DNA of 64,000 nt, from positions 620,001 to 684,000 of the forward strand of contig NZ_JBHSGI010000002.1 in the NCBI RefSeq assembly GCF_042654245.1, read 5' to 3'. The translations under genes and the position numbers were made by a program. The notes under the pieces are model-generated. The model was not told the origin of the DNA and made no database searches. It saw nothing but the letters and a program-made list of their open reading frames with translations. Position 1 is the stretch's first letter, and every line of letters begins with the position of its first letter. This stretch comes from Seohaeicola_A nanhaiensis. Lineage in GTDB: Bacteria > Pseudomonadota > Alphaproteobacteria > Rhodobacterales > Rhodobacteraceae. This document shows, one piece after another, positions 52,842 to 63,400 of the stretch.

Positions 52842-53791
52842 GACCCGAGTTGAGCCGCGATCAGGTCACGGAAATCGGAAATCATTGATTGCGCGGCTTC
52901 CCCGGTCACCGGTGTGATGCAGGAATAGGTCTTCTCGCAGAAGGCCTTCCATTCGTCGGAAGAAACCGCGCCGGTCACCGCGGTTTCCAGCTTGGCGACG
53001 ATATCATCCGCTGTACCGGCAGCAACAGCGATGCTTCGGAAGTTGTCGAGCCCCGAGATGTCGACCCCAAGTTCTTTGGAGGTCGGCACATCGGGAAACT
53101 CCGGATGGCGCTCGCTTGAGAAAACCATCAGCGGGGTCAGCTGCCCGGCCTGGATGAACTGCGCAACGTCGCCTGGCTCTTCATAGATTGCCTGAGTGTG
53201 CCCGCCGATGGGCGAGGCATAGCGTTCCGCCGGCGCCTGGAAGGGCACGTTCTCCATCTTGTAGCCTGCCTTGTCGAGCAGCTTCAGCGTCACGTCGTCC
53301 TGCGTGCCATAACCCGAGGTCGCGACTGTGATCTCGCCCGGATGATCCTTGACATAGGCCAGCAGTTCTTCGGCCGTCTTGTGCGGACCGCTGGTGGGCA
53401 CGAACAGGAACGACGGAGAGCTTTGAACCACCGCTATGACGCGGAAGTCGGCAGGTTTGTTATCGCCCAACCCCGAGGCCCAAGAAGCGACCGTCAACGA
53501 GATAAGCGTACCCATCGTATAGCCGTCCGCAGCATTCGTGCGCAGTTGGGTGAGACCCGCGTTCCCTGACGCACCGCCGACATTCGATACCGGGATCGGA
53601 ACGCCCAGCGGCTGTTCCAGCAGCTTTGCCATCTGGCGGCCCATCACATCTGCACCGCCGCCGGGGCCGAATGTGACGATCAGTTCGATCGGACGGCTTG
53701 GATATTCATCCGCAGAAACAACTCCCGCGGCACAGATACCCGCCAGGATCGCCGCGCCCAGCGCCACATTCGCCTTCTTGAACATTTTCAT
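52838..53791 (-). CDS. tctC: TctC/Bug family periplasmic binding protein
   Basis: ATG 53791 has ggaggaa upstream. The 317-residue protein has a signal peptide (ALGAAILAGICAAGVVSADE) and then the Bug-type fold: YPSRPIELIVTFGPGGGADV is the classic opening, GGASGNAGLTQL forms the carboxylate-binding loop, and PTSKELGVD is another family motif. It captures a carboxylate or sulfonate for TctAB. Placement after acyl-CoA ligase and aldehyde dehydrogenase genes suggests an organosulfonate such as sulfoacetate. Confidence 0.88.
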   Translation of the reverse strand: MKMFKKANVALGAAILAGICAAGVVSADEYPSRPIELIVTFGPGGGADVMGRQMAKLLEQPLGVPIPVSNVGGASGNAGLTQLRTNAADGYTMGTLISLTVASWASGLGDNKPADFRVIAVVQSSPSFLFVPTSGPHKTAEELLAYVKDHPGEITVATSGYGTQDDVTLKLLDKAGYKMENVPFQAPAERYASPIGGHTQAIYEEPGDVAQFIQAGQLTPLMVFSSERHPEFPDVPTSKELGVDISGLDNFRSIAVAAGTADDIVAKLETAVTGAVSSDEWKAFCEKTYSCITPVTGEAAQSMISDFRDLIAAQLGS

Positions 53792-53831
53792 CTGATTTCC
53801 TCCCATGGTTTTCGTTCTGTGTTGGTGGCTC

Positions 53832-53863
53832 GAAACGCGCTGCCCTCCCCTGCGGCGCGTTTC
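53832..53863 (-). promoter_or_regulatory. Intercistronic stem-loop upstream of tctC
   Basis: GAAACGCGC (53832-53840) and GCGCGTTTC (53855-53863) form a perfect 9-bp stem with a 14-base loop between the ligase gene and tctC. It may separate expression of the enzyme genes from the transporter genes by processing or partial termination. Confidence 0.55.
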
Positions 53864-53872
53864 AAACAGGTT

Positions 53873-55417
53873 TCATGCGATCCTTTCGGTACCTCCGGTC
53901 ATCTCGACCAGCAGACGCCGTTGGATCTTGCCGGACGGACCCTTCGGCAGCTCCGCCAGGAAGTGCACGACATCAGGACTCTTGAATTTGCCCAGTCTCT
54001 GCTGGCAGATCGCGATCAATTCGGCCTCGGACGCGGGCGACCCCTTGCGCAGCGCCACTGCGGCCTCAACCCGCTCGCCATACTCCCTGCAGGGGCGGGC
54101 AAAGGCGGCGGCCTCCACCACATCGGGATGGGCATACAGCGCCTCGTCGACCTCGCGCGGCGCGATATTCTCGCCACCCTTGATGATCAGCTCCTTCAGC
54201 CGCCCGGTGACGAAGACATATCCGTCCGCATCCATCCGTCCGAGATCGCCGGTGCGCAGCCAGCCGTCGCCTGTAAGAGCCTCGCGCGTTGCCTGCTCGT
54301 TCTTGAGGTAGCCCCGCATGACATTCGGCCCGCGCACCGCGATTTCGCCCTCGGTTCCCGGCGCAAGCTGCACCAGATCGCGCGACAGGATCGCGACTTC
54401 ATCGCCATAGGCCTTGCCGGGCGACCCGATCTTGCGCGCCGCCATATCCAGTGGGTTGGACAGGATCTGCGCAGCCGTTTCCGTTAGGCCCATCGTCTCG
54501 ACCAGTGAAATTCCGAACCTGTCTTCGAAGGCCCGGTGGATATCCGGGGCGAGCGCCGACGACGCCGACCGCCCGAAGCGGATGCGCGCGCGGGTCTTGG
54601 CATCGGGCGTCTCCTCGCCGTGCAGCAGATGCGAGACGATGGTTGGCACGATCGAGAACCAGGTCACCTCTGCCTCGGCGCATTGCGACCAGAAGTTGCG
54701 GGCGGAAAAGCGCGGGCAAACGGCGACCGAACCGCCCGAGACCAGCGGACCCATGACCGTGACACACAGTCCGTTGATATGACAGATCGGCAGCACGCAA
54801 AGGGCGCGGTCGGACGGAGTCAGTTCGTGCGCCAGCGTCGTGGTCCAGCCACCGGCGAGCAGGCTTGCGTGGCTGTGCACCACGCCCTTGGGACGGCCCG
54901 TCGTGCCCGACGTATACATCAGCAGCGCGTCATCTTCAGCAGTCAGCGCGCAGAGCGGGGCCAGGGCCGCGTCGGCGGGCCAATCGATTGTCGGTCCGAC
55001 GGGGATGACTTTTGCCGCGACCGGATGGGCTGAGGCAGCATCCTCGAAAAGCGCGGCCTGCTCGGCACCGACGAAGACATGGCTGGCCTCCGAATGCGAC
55101 AGCGCATACCCGATGGCCTCGGCTCCGGCCGCGAGATTGATGACCGTCGTCCGGAACCCGCCGTAAAGCACACCAAACAGGCAGAGGATCCCGGCCCTGC
55201 TGTTCGGCAGCATTACTGCAACGCTGTTGCCCTTGGGGATGCCGAGGCCCGTCAGCCGACCGGCAATATCGCGTGCCTCGTCGCGCAGTTCGCCCCAGGT
55301 CAGCGGAGAGGCCGTGCCGGGAAACAGGTGGCTGATCGTCGCGCCCGCCGTCTCGGCGCGATCGTCCACCCAGTCGCGGACCGTGCCCTCTGGGGGGTTC
55401 TCCGGATCGAATCTCAC
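53873..55417 (-). CDS. sauT: Acyl-CoA ligase, candidate sulfoacetate-CoA ligase
   Basis: I use the GTG at 55417, which overlaps the dehydrogenase stop (GTGA). The 514-residue AMP-forming ligase has LLMYTSGTTGRPKGVVHSHA (P-loop), VETMGLTETAAQ, WLRTGDLGRMDADGYVFVTG then RLKELIIKGGENIAP, and the C-terminal catalytic Lys in PKGPSGKIQRRLL. It activates a carboxylate to its CoA thioester with ATP. Next to a CoA-acylating aldehyde dehydrogenase of the SauS type and a carboxylate/sulfonate transporter, the sulfoacetate pathway is the best fit. xsc, which would be needed next, is not in the window, so the name is tentative. Confidence 0.6.
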   Translation of the reverse strand: MRFDPENPPEGTVRDWVDDRAETAGATISHLFPGTASPLTWGELRDEARDIAGRLTGLGIPKGNSVAVMLPNSRAGILCLFGVLYGGFRTTVINLAAGAEAIGYALSHSEASHVFVGAEQAALFEDAASAHPVAAKVIPVGPTIDWPADAALAPLCALTAEDDALLMYTSGTTGRPKGVVHSHASLLAGGWTTTLAHELTPSDRALCVLPICHINGLCVTVMGPLVSGGSVAVCPRFSARNFWSQCAEAEVTWFSIVPTIVSHLLHGEETPDAKTRARIRFGRSASSALAPDIHRAFEDRFGISLVETMGLTETAAQILSNPLDMAARKIGSPGKAYGDEVAILSRDLVQLAPGTEGEIAVRGPNVMRGYLKNEQATREALTGDGWLRTGDLGRMDADGYVFVTGRLKELIIKGGENIAPREVDEALYAHPDVVEAAAFARPCREYGERVEAAVALRKGSPASEAELIAICQQRLGKFKSPDVVHFLAELPKGPSGKIQRRLLVEMTGGTERIA

Positions 55418-56817
55418 CTGCCGGCCTCGGCCCAATACGCGCCGAAGATTTCTTCGACGGCGGGCTCGCGCGGGGCAATCGGGCGAACCACCCGCGCGTG
55501 CTGCACGAAATGCGTCCAGTTCAGGTTCTCGTCAATGGAGTTACCGCCCCACGAACCGCAGCCCATCGACAGCGAGAAAGGCAGCCCGTTGTCGAATGAA
55601 CCGCCGGTTGCAAAGCAATGCGCCTGATTGACGATGATCCGGCAGGTCGGCATGTGCATGGCCAGCGTGCGCGGGCGGGAATCGTCGGCGGTATGGATGC
55701 CGAAGGAATGGCCGGCGCCCTGGTAGGCCATGATCCGGCGGGTGATCTCGACCGCGTCTTCGTAGTCACGGGCACGGTAAAGCGCGAGCACCCGGCTCAG
55801 CTTTTCGCCGGAAAGAGGATGATCCGGCCCGATCCCCTGCGTCTCCACCGCAACAAAGCGCGTCGCCGCTGGCACCTTGCCGGCAAGCCCCAGCTTGTCG
55901 ATCATCACCTCGGCATCCTTCGCGATGATCTCGCGGTTCAGATGCCCCCCGTGCCACAGATGCGCAATGACACCATCGGCCTCGGAGGCGGGCAGGACGG
56001 CACCGCCAACCTCCCCCAGGGCGGCCACGAACTGCTGATAAACCTCGTCCACCACCACGACTGCGTTCTCGGACGAACAGGAGGTTGCGTTGTCGAAAGT
56101 CTTCGAGGCGGCGATCTTCGCTGCGGCGCTTGGCAGATCCGCCGTCTCGTCGACAATGACTGTGACGTTCCCGGCGCCGACACCAACCGCCGGGGTCCCG
56201 CTCGAATAGGCACGGCGGACGTTGTCCTGGCTGCCCGTCACCACCGCAAGGTCAGCCATTTCCAGAAGGCGCTGCGTCTTGGCCTTGCCGCCGGCCCCGG
56301 GCAGCATCTGCACCAGCTTGCGGTTTTCGCCGATCTTGTCGAATTCGGCATTGATGTAGTCGAGCAGCAGTTCGCAGCACGCCACACCCTTTGGCGAGGG
56401 CGACAGAATGATGGCGTTGCCGCCCTTCAGCGCGTTGATGATGTTGTTGGCCGGGGTCGCGGCAGGGTTGGTCGAGGGCACCACCGCACCGATCAGGCCG
56501 ATGGGCCGCACAACGGTCGTGATCCCGGTCTCGGGATCATCCGATACCACGCCAAACGTCTTTGCCTCCCGGATGTCCCGCATCAGGCCAAGCGTCTTGC
56601 GGTGATTTTTGATCATCTTGTCGTCGACATTGCCAAGACCCGTCGTCTTGACGGCAAGCTCTGACAGCGCCCGGTTTCGCGCCGGTTCCATAATCGCCCA
56701 GGCCGCTGCCTGCGCGGCGCGGTCATAGCGCGCCTGGCTTCCGTTGCGCTCGTATTCGGACTGAGCGTCGCGCGCCTCGGCGACGATCCCGTCCACCAAC
56801 GCGTGTTCCTCTGGCAT
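55414..56817 (-). CDS. sauS: CoA-acylating aldehyde dehydrogenase, candidate sulfoacetaldehyde dehydrogenase
   Basis: ATG 56817 (MPEEHALVDGIVAEARDAQS) has agaggac upstream. The 467-residue protein is of the acylating aldehyde dehydrogenase family. The cofactor region GLIGAVVPSTNPAATPANNI, GGNAIILSPSPKG and VVTGSQDNVRRAYSSGTPAV are present, and the nucleophile is Cys in NATSCSSENAVVVVDE. SauS proteins have this length and reduce sulfoacetyl-CoA to sulfoacetaldehyde. First gene of the sauS-sauT-tctCBA order, divergent from a LacI regulator. Acetaldehyde or other short acyl-CoA substrates remain possible. Confidence 0.65.
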   Translation of the reverse strand: MPEEHALVDGIVAEARDAQSEYERNGSQARYDRAAQAAAWAIMEPARNRALSELAVKTTGLGNVDDKMIKNHRKTLGLMRDIREAKTFGVVSDDPETGITTVVRPIGLIGAVVPSTNPAATPANNIINALKGGNAIILSPSPKGVACCELLLDYINAEFDKIGENRKLVQMLPGAGGKAKTQRLLEMADLAVVTGSQDNVRRAYSSGTPAVGVGAGNVTVIVDETADLPSAAAKIAASKTFDNATSCSSENAVVVVDEVYQQFVAALGEVGGAVLPASEADGVIAHLWHGGHLNREIIAKDAEVMIDKLGLAGKVPAATRFVAVETQGIGPDHPLSGEKLSRVLALYRARDYEDAVEITRRIMAYQGAGHSFGIHTADDSRPRTLAMHMPTCRIIVNQAHCFATGGSFDNGLPFSLSMGCGSWGGNSIDENLNWTHFVQHARVVRPIAPREPAVEEIFGAYWAEAGR

Positions 56818-56945
56818 GTTCAAGTCCTCTGCCTCCCCAACGCCGCTTGCGGTGCGTGATCCGGGCCTGGCAGCACCTTGTGCCAAGTGTCCTCCCACAC
56901 AGTCTCAGATCGAAACAACCAGAGAGTATGGAATGAAAATAGTAT

Positions 56946-56959
56946 TGCAAACGTTTTCA
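56946..56959. promoter_or_regulatory. LacI-type operator candidate
   Basis: TGCAAACGTTTTCA in the 170-base divergent region has the central CG and inverted arms typical of LacI/GalR operators (consensus TGNAANCGNTTNCA). It lies between sauS and the LacI gene and could control both. Confidence 0.75.
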
Positions 56960-56987
56960 TAAACAGCTTCAGTCGGCGCGATAAGAC

Positions 56988-58025
56988 ATGAAAAAACAAA
57001 CTGATAAAGTCGATATCGTTTACGTGTCCAGGCTGGCGGGTGTTTCCCCGGCCACCGTGTCGCGTACGATCAACCACCCCGATCTGGTCAGCCCGGCCAC
57101 CCGCAAGCGAGTCGACACGGCCATCCGAAAGTCGGGTTACATTCGCAACCGCGCCGCTCAGGCGATGCACGGAAAACGCAGCGGAACCATCGGTCTTATT
57201 GTTCCCACGATGAACTATGCGATCTTCGCCGAGGTGGTCCAGGCCTTCAACGACGAGATCAGTACCCATGGTTTCACCCTTCTCCTCGCCACTCATGGAT
57301 ATGATCTCGGCTCCGAATATCTGGTCATCCGGAAAATGCTGGAACACAGGGTGGATGGTGTAGCGCTGGTTGGGCTCAATCACAGCCAGGACAGCATTGG
57401 CATTCTGAAGAAACAGCAGGTTCCCTCGCTGACGATCTGGAACTACTCCGCCACCTCTCCCATCTCCTGCATCGGCGCGGACAATTTTGAAGCCGGTCAG
57501 CTCGCGGCCCGGCATATCGTGATCCTCGGGCATCGCCGGGTCGGGCTGGTCTTCCCGCCGACCGCAGGCAATGACCGCGCGCGCGACCGTCTGAACGCGG
57601 TGCGGCAAACGCTCTCCGAGGCAGGGGTCACCGTTCGCGACGCATGGTGTGGCGAGACCCCATACAGTGTCTCGCAATCCAAGAGGATCTGCACCGACAT
57701 CCTGACGCTGCCGGGGTCCGAGCAGCCAACCGCTTTGCTGTGCGGAAACGACATCATTGCGCAGGGCGCTGTCTATGCCGCGCTTCGGCTGGGAATTTCC
57801 GTGCCGCAAGAATTGTCGGTCGTCGGCATCGGCGATTTTGCAGGGTCGGCCGACATGGAGCCCGCCCTCACAACCGTCCGAATTCCGGCGCGCGGAATCG
57901 GATCGGTCGCAGGGCGCCGCCTGGTCAGGGCCATCACCGACGCAGACCCTGACTTCATCCTGCGCGAGCGCCTCGACGTCGAACTCATGATGCGCGCGAC
58001 AACCGCCCAACCCCGCGTCGATTGA
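56988..58025 (+). CDS. LacI family transcriptional regulator
   Basis: The 345-residue protein has the LacI HTH and hinge at residues 9-65 (YVSRLAGVSPATVSRTINHP then YIRNRAAQAMHGKRSGTIGL). The periplasmic-binding-protein-like effector domain follows, with LLCGNDIIAQGAVYAALRLG and SVVGIGDFAGSADMEPALTT near the end. It is divergent from the sauS-like operon, with an operator-like palindrome between. Most LacI proteins repress until a ligand binds; here the ligand may be the organosulfonate or a metabolite. Confidence 0.9.
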   Translation: MKKQTDKVDIVYVSRLAGVSPATVSRTINHPDLVSPATRKRVDTAIRKSGYIRNRAAQAMHGKRSGTIGLIVPTMNYAIFAEVVQAFNDEISTHGFTLLLATHGYDLGSEYLVIRKMLEHRVDGVALVGLNHSQDSIGILKKQQVPSLTIWNYSATSPISCIGADNFEAGQLAARHIVILGHRRVGLVFPPTAGNDRARDRLNAVRQTLSEAGVTVRDAWCGETPYSVSQSKRICTDILTLPGSEQPTALLCGNDIIAQGAVYAALRLGISVPQELSVVGIGDFAGSADMEPALTTVRIPARGIGSVAGRRLVRAITDADPDFILRERLDVELMMRATTAQPRVD

Positions 58026-58124
58026 GGAATGGCCACTTCAGTCGAGCACGGATGGCAATCAGGCTCTGGACGGACCTGTCGACAACCGTATGTCGCCGGC
58101 TTGCGGCCCCATCCGATGGCGAGA

Positions 58125-60287
58125 TCAGGTCAGGACGACCCGCGGGGGGCCTTCCCGCATCACACCGATACGGACGGCAGGGTAGCCCGCCGCCGAGAGC
58201 GCCCCGAGTAGAGTATCGGCCTCTGCCTCCGGGACGCTGGCCAGCAGCCCTCCGGCGGTCTGCGGATCGAACAGCAGGTCGGCGCGCGGAGTGTGTTCCA
58301 TCTCCGGCAGGCTGGCCCTGTTGTCGGCGAAAAGGCTCGAGCGCAATCCCGCGGTGGCAAGGTCAAGCGCCCCCTCCATCAGGGGCACGGCGTCAAGATC
58401 GAGCCGGGCGCTGGCGCCCGAGGCCTCGCAGATGTTCATCAGATGTCCGGCCAGACCAAACCCGGTGACATCGGTCATCGCTGTCGCATGGTCGACAAGA
58501 ATCCGCGAGGCCGCGCCCTGCGGCTGCGCCATCTGCTCAAGCGCGGCCGCGATCCAGTCGCCGTCTGCCTGCCCCTGCATCTCGGCCGCCATCAGTACCC
58601 CGCTGCCGATCGGCTTGGTCAGCAGTACGACATCGCCGGCTCGAGCTCCTCCGAGGGTAACCACCCGGTCGCGGCAAATACCGGTCAGGGTAAATCCCAC
58701 GGTCAATTCATCCCCCAGCGAAGTATGACCGCCGACGATGGCCGCCCCGGCTTGGCCCATCACCTCGCGGGCGGTCGTCATGATCTCGGCCAGCATTCGT
58801 GCCTGAAGACGGTTGGACTGGCGCGGCAGAATCAGCGTCGCCGTTGCCACTTGTGGTGTCGCGCCCATCGCCCAGATGTCGCCCAGCGCGTGGATCGCGG
58901 CGACGCGCGTCATCACCGCCCAGTCACCCCAGAAAGTGCGCAGATGGTCCGATGTCATCACCTGACGAACACCGCCCGTCGTCAGCAAGGCCGCGTCATC
59001 CCCGGGCAGCGGCGTGATATCCTCGCGGGCCGGTGCGGGCTCCGGCCCGAGGGCGCCCCGCAACGTGGCACGGCCGACCTTCGCACCGCAGCCGCCACAC
59101 ATCGGCTTGTCTCCCAGTGCATCCGCCATGCCCAGGGTGCGCTCGGTTGGCAGGACAGGAGCAGCCATAACCGGCAACTCGCGAAAGCGCCGCATGAATT
59201 TCGTGTCGATATGATCCTTCCATCGCCACATCCAAGTCCCGGCGAGCGTCAGACCCAGACGCTCGGCCAGGGCAGACTTCTGGCCGAGCGAGATGAGTTT
59301 CAGATAGTCCTTCTGCGGTTGATAGGCCCGCATCTGGCCGCCGGTCACGGCTGCCCGCAGGTTGTGCAGCAGCACCGGAGCCTGGCGGACGGCATACACA
59401 CCCGCCTTCGGGCGCGGATTGCGCACCATGTGGGCGCAATCGCCGACGGCAAAGACCTCCGGATCGCTGGAACGCAGTCGGGAATCCACGGTGACAAAGC
59501 CGTGGTCCAGGTCAAGGCCGCTCTGCGATAGCCAGTCGGCCGGACGCGCCCCGGCGGCACCCGTAACCAGATCGGCCTCAATGGTCCGGCCGTCTGCAAG
59601 CTGGACCCCCTCGGCCCCGACAAGAGAAATCTTGGCATTTTCAAGCAATGTGACGCCCTGACGGGACAGTTCGGCCAACAGACGGGCCCGCGCCCCCGCC
59701 CCCGTGCCGGCCAATGCACGGTCATGATCCAACAGGGTTACACCACCGTTTCGATCTCTGCCGCGCAGGGAATAGGCCATCGCCATCGCCAGTTCGGCGC
59801 CTGCGACCCCTGCGCCGATCACGACAGCGCGGGCCGGCCCGTCCTCGTCGCGGAATGCCTCCCAGCGCGCCGCGAAGCGGCCAAGCGGCTTAGCCGGAAT
59901 GCCATGTTCGGCGAAGCCGGGCAGATCCGGCATTGCCGAGGTAATGCCGATGTCGAGCGATGCGATATCGAAACCGATCGGTGGGCGGCCCGGCACATGC
60001 ACCTCTCGGGCAACCAGATCGATGCCGTCGACCGCCCCCAGTATGAGACGCGCGCCGGCAAAGCGCGCGAGCCTGACCAGATCGATGTCCAGATCGTCGC
60101 GGCCATAATGGCCGGCGACGAAGCCTGGCAGCATGCCGGAATAGGTCGCCTTCGGGCTGGGGTCGATCAGCGTCAGCCGCGCCCCTGCAAGCGGCGACAT
60201 GCCCCACATGCGCAATACCAGCGCATGGGTGTGACCGCCACCAATCAGGACGATATCGCGGGTCAGGGGCAAAGGGGCACCAATCAT
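58125..60287 (-). CDS. selD: Selenide, water dikinase fused to NADH-dehydrogenase-like domain
   Basis: The 720-residue protein has two parts. Residues 1-375 form a pyridine nucleotide-disulfide oxidoreductase domain: IVLIGGGHTHALVL, AVVIGAGVAGAELAMAMAYS and VFAVGDCAHMVRNPRPKAGV. Residues 395-720 form SelD: MCGGCGAKVGRATLRGAL (catalytic Cys and Lys), LPGDDAALL, then FWGDWAVMTRVAAIHALGD, GGHTSLGDELTVGF and FDPQTAGGLLASVPEAEA. SelD makes selenophosphate from selenide and ATP for selenocysteine or selenouridine. The fusion is known in Proteobacteria; the oxidoreductase part may supply reduced selenium. Cys, not Sec, is at the active site. Confidence 0.9.
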   Translation of the reverse strand: MIGAPLPLTRDIVLIGGGHTHALVLRMWGMSPLAGARLTLIDPSPKATYSGMLPGFVAGHYGRDDLDIDLVRLARFAGARLILGAVDGIDLVAREVHVPGRPPIGFDIASLDIGITSAMPDLPGFAEHGIPAKPLGRFAARWEAFRDEDGPARAVVIGAGVAGAELAMAMAYSLRGRDRNGGVTLLDHDRALAGTGAGARARLLAELSRQGVTLLENAKISLVGAEGVQLADGRTIEADLVTGAAGARPADWLSQSGLDLDHGFVTVDSRLRSSDPEVFAVGDCAHMVRNPRPKAGVYAVRQAPVLLHNLRAAVTGGQMRAYQPQKDYLKLISLGQKSALAERLGLTLAGTWMWRWKDHIDTKFMRRFRELPVMAAPVLPTERTLGMADALGDKPMCGGCGAKVGRATLRGALGPEPAPAREDITPLPGDDAALLTTGGVRQVMTSDHLRTFWGDWAVMTRVAAIHALGDIWAMGATPQVATATLILPRQSNRLQARMLAEIMTTAREVMGQAGAAIVGGHTSLGDELTVGFTLTGICRDRVVTLGGARAGDVVLLTKPIGSGVLMAAEMQGQADGDWIAAALEQMAQPQGAASRILVDHATAMTDVTGFGLAGHLMNICEASGASARLDLDAVPLMEGALDLATAGLRSSLFADNRASLPEMEHTPRADLLFDPQTAGGLLASVPEAEADTLLGALSAAGYPAVRIGVMREGPPRVVLT

Positions 60288-60432
60288 ATGCGAATCTCTA
60301 TATATCTCTCACCGTCGTGCAAGGCACAGAGTGCCACGCCAGCCGGAAAACCGGCTGGTGAGAGCAGACCAAGTGCGGTTAACGTCGAACGACCTCAGGG
60401 GAACGCACTTGGAACGGAGCGATGGTCCACAG

Positions 60433-63400
60433 ATGATCCGGAAACTGTTGCTCGCAAACCGGGGCGAAATCGCTGTCCGTATTCTCCGATCCGCCGCCGC
60501 TGCAGGCATCCGGACCGTTGCCGTTTTCGCCAGGGACGAAGCGCACGCCCTGCATGTCCGTCATGCCGACGAGGCGATTGCCCTGAAGGCGACAGGTGCC
60601 GCGGCCTATCTCGATGCCGGGGCACTGATTGCGGCAGCCGGCGAAGCCGGATGCGATGCGGTGCACCCGGGTTATGGCTTCCTCAGCGAAAGCGCCGGAT
60701 TTGCCCGCGCCTGCGCCGACGCCGGGCTGATCTTCGTCGGACCCGACCCTGAAACTCTGGCGGCACTCGGCGACAAGACCATGGCGCGGGCGCTTGCCAG
60801 GAAGTGCGGCGTTCCGGTGGCCGGCGGGTCGGAACCGCTCGCCTCGCCCGAGGCCGCGCGTGCGGCATTCGACGACCTCGGAGGCGGCCCGGTCCTTCTG
60901 AAGGCATTGGCCGGCGGCGGCGGGCGCGGGATGCGCCTCGTGCGATCTGCGAGCGAGATCGAGACGGCCTTCGCACGCGCCGAGGCCGAGGCACAGGCTG
61001 CATTCGGCGATGGCCGGCTTTATGCCGAGCGGTTTCTGCATCCCGTGCGCCATATCGAGGTGCAGATCGTCGGCGACGGTCAGGACATCACCCATCTGTG
61101 GGAACGCGATTGCACCTTGCAGCGGCGTCACCAAAAGATCGTTGAAATCGCTCCTGCCCCGCATCTCGATCCGTCCCTGCGGCGGCAGCTGCTTGAAGCT
61201 GCCCGCACCCTTGGCCGCGCAGCGCATTATCGCGGGATCGGCACCATCGAATTTCTGGTCGCGACCGACGGGTTTGTGTTCATCGAGGCCAATCCGCGCA
61301 TTCAGGTCGAACACACGATCACCGAAGAGATCACGGGCCACGACCTTGTCGCCCTGCAACTGCGTCTGGCGGAAGGGGCCTCGCTTGCGGAACTCGGCCT
61401 AGACGGCCCCCCGGTTCGACCGCAGGGCATGGCAATACAGCTCCGCATCAACGCCGAAACACAGCATTCCGATGGCAGCTCCGTGCCCTCCGGCGGACGG
61501 CTGATGGCGTTTCAGCCTCCGACGGGGCCGGGCGTCCGCGTCGATACAGCCGCCTTCGCCGGGCAGGAGATCGGTCCGAATTACGACTCGTTGCTGGCCA
61601 AGGTGATCGTCCATGACCGAGGTGGCGACCTGAACCGGCTGTTGCGCCGTGCAGAACGTGCCCTGTCTGAATGCGACATCCGCGGAGTGGCAACCAACAC
61701 CCCTTTCCTGCGTGCCCTCCTCACGCAAGACGCCCTGAAGGATTGGCTTGTGCATGTCACCGCCATTGACGAAGGGCTGGTCGGGTCCTTGCCCGAGAAC
61801 ATGCTGCAGCGACACTCTGGTCCCGTAGAAGACGTCACCGAGGTTCGGCCTGAAATCCCTCTGCCGCAAGGCAGCACGGCGCTGCGCGCGCCCATGATGG
61901 GAATGCTGCAAGCGATCTCTGTCGCCGAAGGTGATGCCTTCGCAGCCGGTCAGGAACTGGCCGTGCTCGAAGCGATGAAGATGCAGCACGGCGTGACAGC
62001 GCCGGTCGCAGGCCGTGTGACGGCGATTTTAGCGGAACCTGGCTCCGTCGTTGCGGAAGATTCGCCGCTTCTGGCCTTTGCACCGGTCGAAGGTTCGCTG
62101 GACGAAAGCGTGGTTGACGCACCGGACCCGGAAACGATCCGCGCCGACCTCGCAGCCCTGCAAGAGCGGATCGCGCTGACCCTCGACGCCAGCCGTCCTG
62201 CCGCGGTCGAACGTCGCCGCGCCCGCGGCCAGCGCACGGCGCGCGAGAACGTGGACGACCTGTGCCGAGGCGGACGCTTTCACGAATACGGGCAGCTTGT
62301 GATCGCTGCCCAGCGCCGCCGCCGCAGCCTGGACGACCTCCAGCGCAACAGCCCGGCCGACGGCATCGTGACCGGCCTCGGAGAGATCAACGCGGACCTG
62401 GTCGGTCCCGCGCGCGCGCAGACTGCGATCCTGGCCTATGACGGAACGGTCATGGCCGGAACCCAGGGATTCCTCGGCCATCACAAGACAGACCGACTGT
62501 TCGAGGTCGCCGAAAAGAACCGCCTTCCGGTCGTCTTCCTGACCGAAGGCGGCGGCGGCAGACCCGGCGACGTCGATTTCGCCGATGTCCTGCGCGCGGG
62601 GCTGGGCGTCACGACCTTCCATGCCTTCGCGCGGATGACCGCGCCGCGCATCACCGTGAACGCCGGATATTGTTTTGCCGGCAACGCAGCGCTGTTCGGG
62701 GCCGGGGACATCCGAATCGCCACGCGCGACAGCTGGATCGGTCTCGGCGGCCCGGCGATGATCGAGGCCGGAGGCCTCGGCACCTTCCAACCCACCGACA
62801 TCGGCCCCGCCCCAATGCAGGCGCGGATCGGGCTGGTGGATATCCTGGCCGATGACGAACCGGCCGCCGTCGAAGCCGCCCGCCGGGCACTGTCCTATAC
62901 CCAGGGCGACCTCCCTAAGTGGCAGGCCCGGGATCAGCGCGCCCTGCGTCACGCGATTCCCGAGAACCGTCTGCGCGCCTATGACATCCGCACGGTCATC
63001 ACGGGCCTGGCAGACGACGACAGCTTTCTGGAACTCGGGCGCGACCACGCACCGGGCATGGTGAGCGGCTTCATCCGGATGGAAGGGCGGTCTATGGGCC
63101 TAATCGCCAACAATCCGCACCACCTTGGCGGTGCTCTGGATGCGCCGGCCTCGTCCAAGGCCGCGCGATTTCTGCGGCTGTGCGCCCGGCTGCGCCTGCC
63201 GGTGCTGTCGCTGTGCGACACCCCCGGCTTCATGGTCGGCCCGGCCAGCGAGGAACAGGGCGGCGTCGCCGCGGCCTGCGACTTTCTGGCGGCCGGCTCT
63301 ACCCTCGGACAGCCGCTGTTCTTCGTCTGCCTGCGCAAGGGATACGGGATCGGCGCCCAGGCGATGGCCGGCGGCAGCTTCGTGACGCCCGACTTCACGA

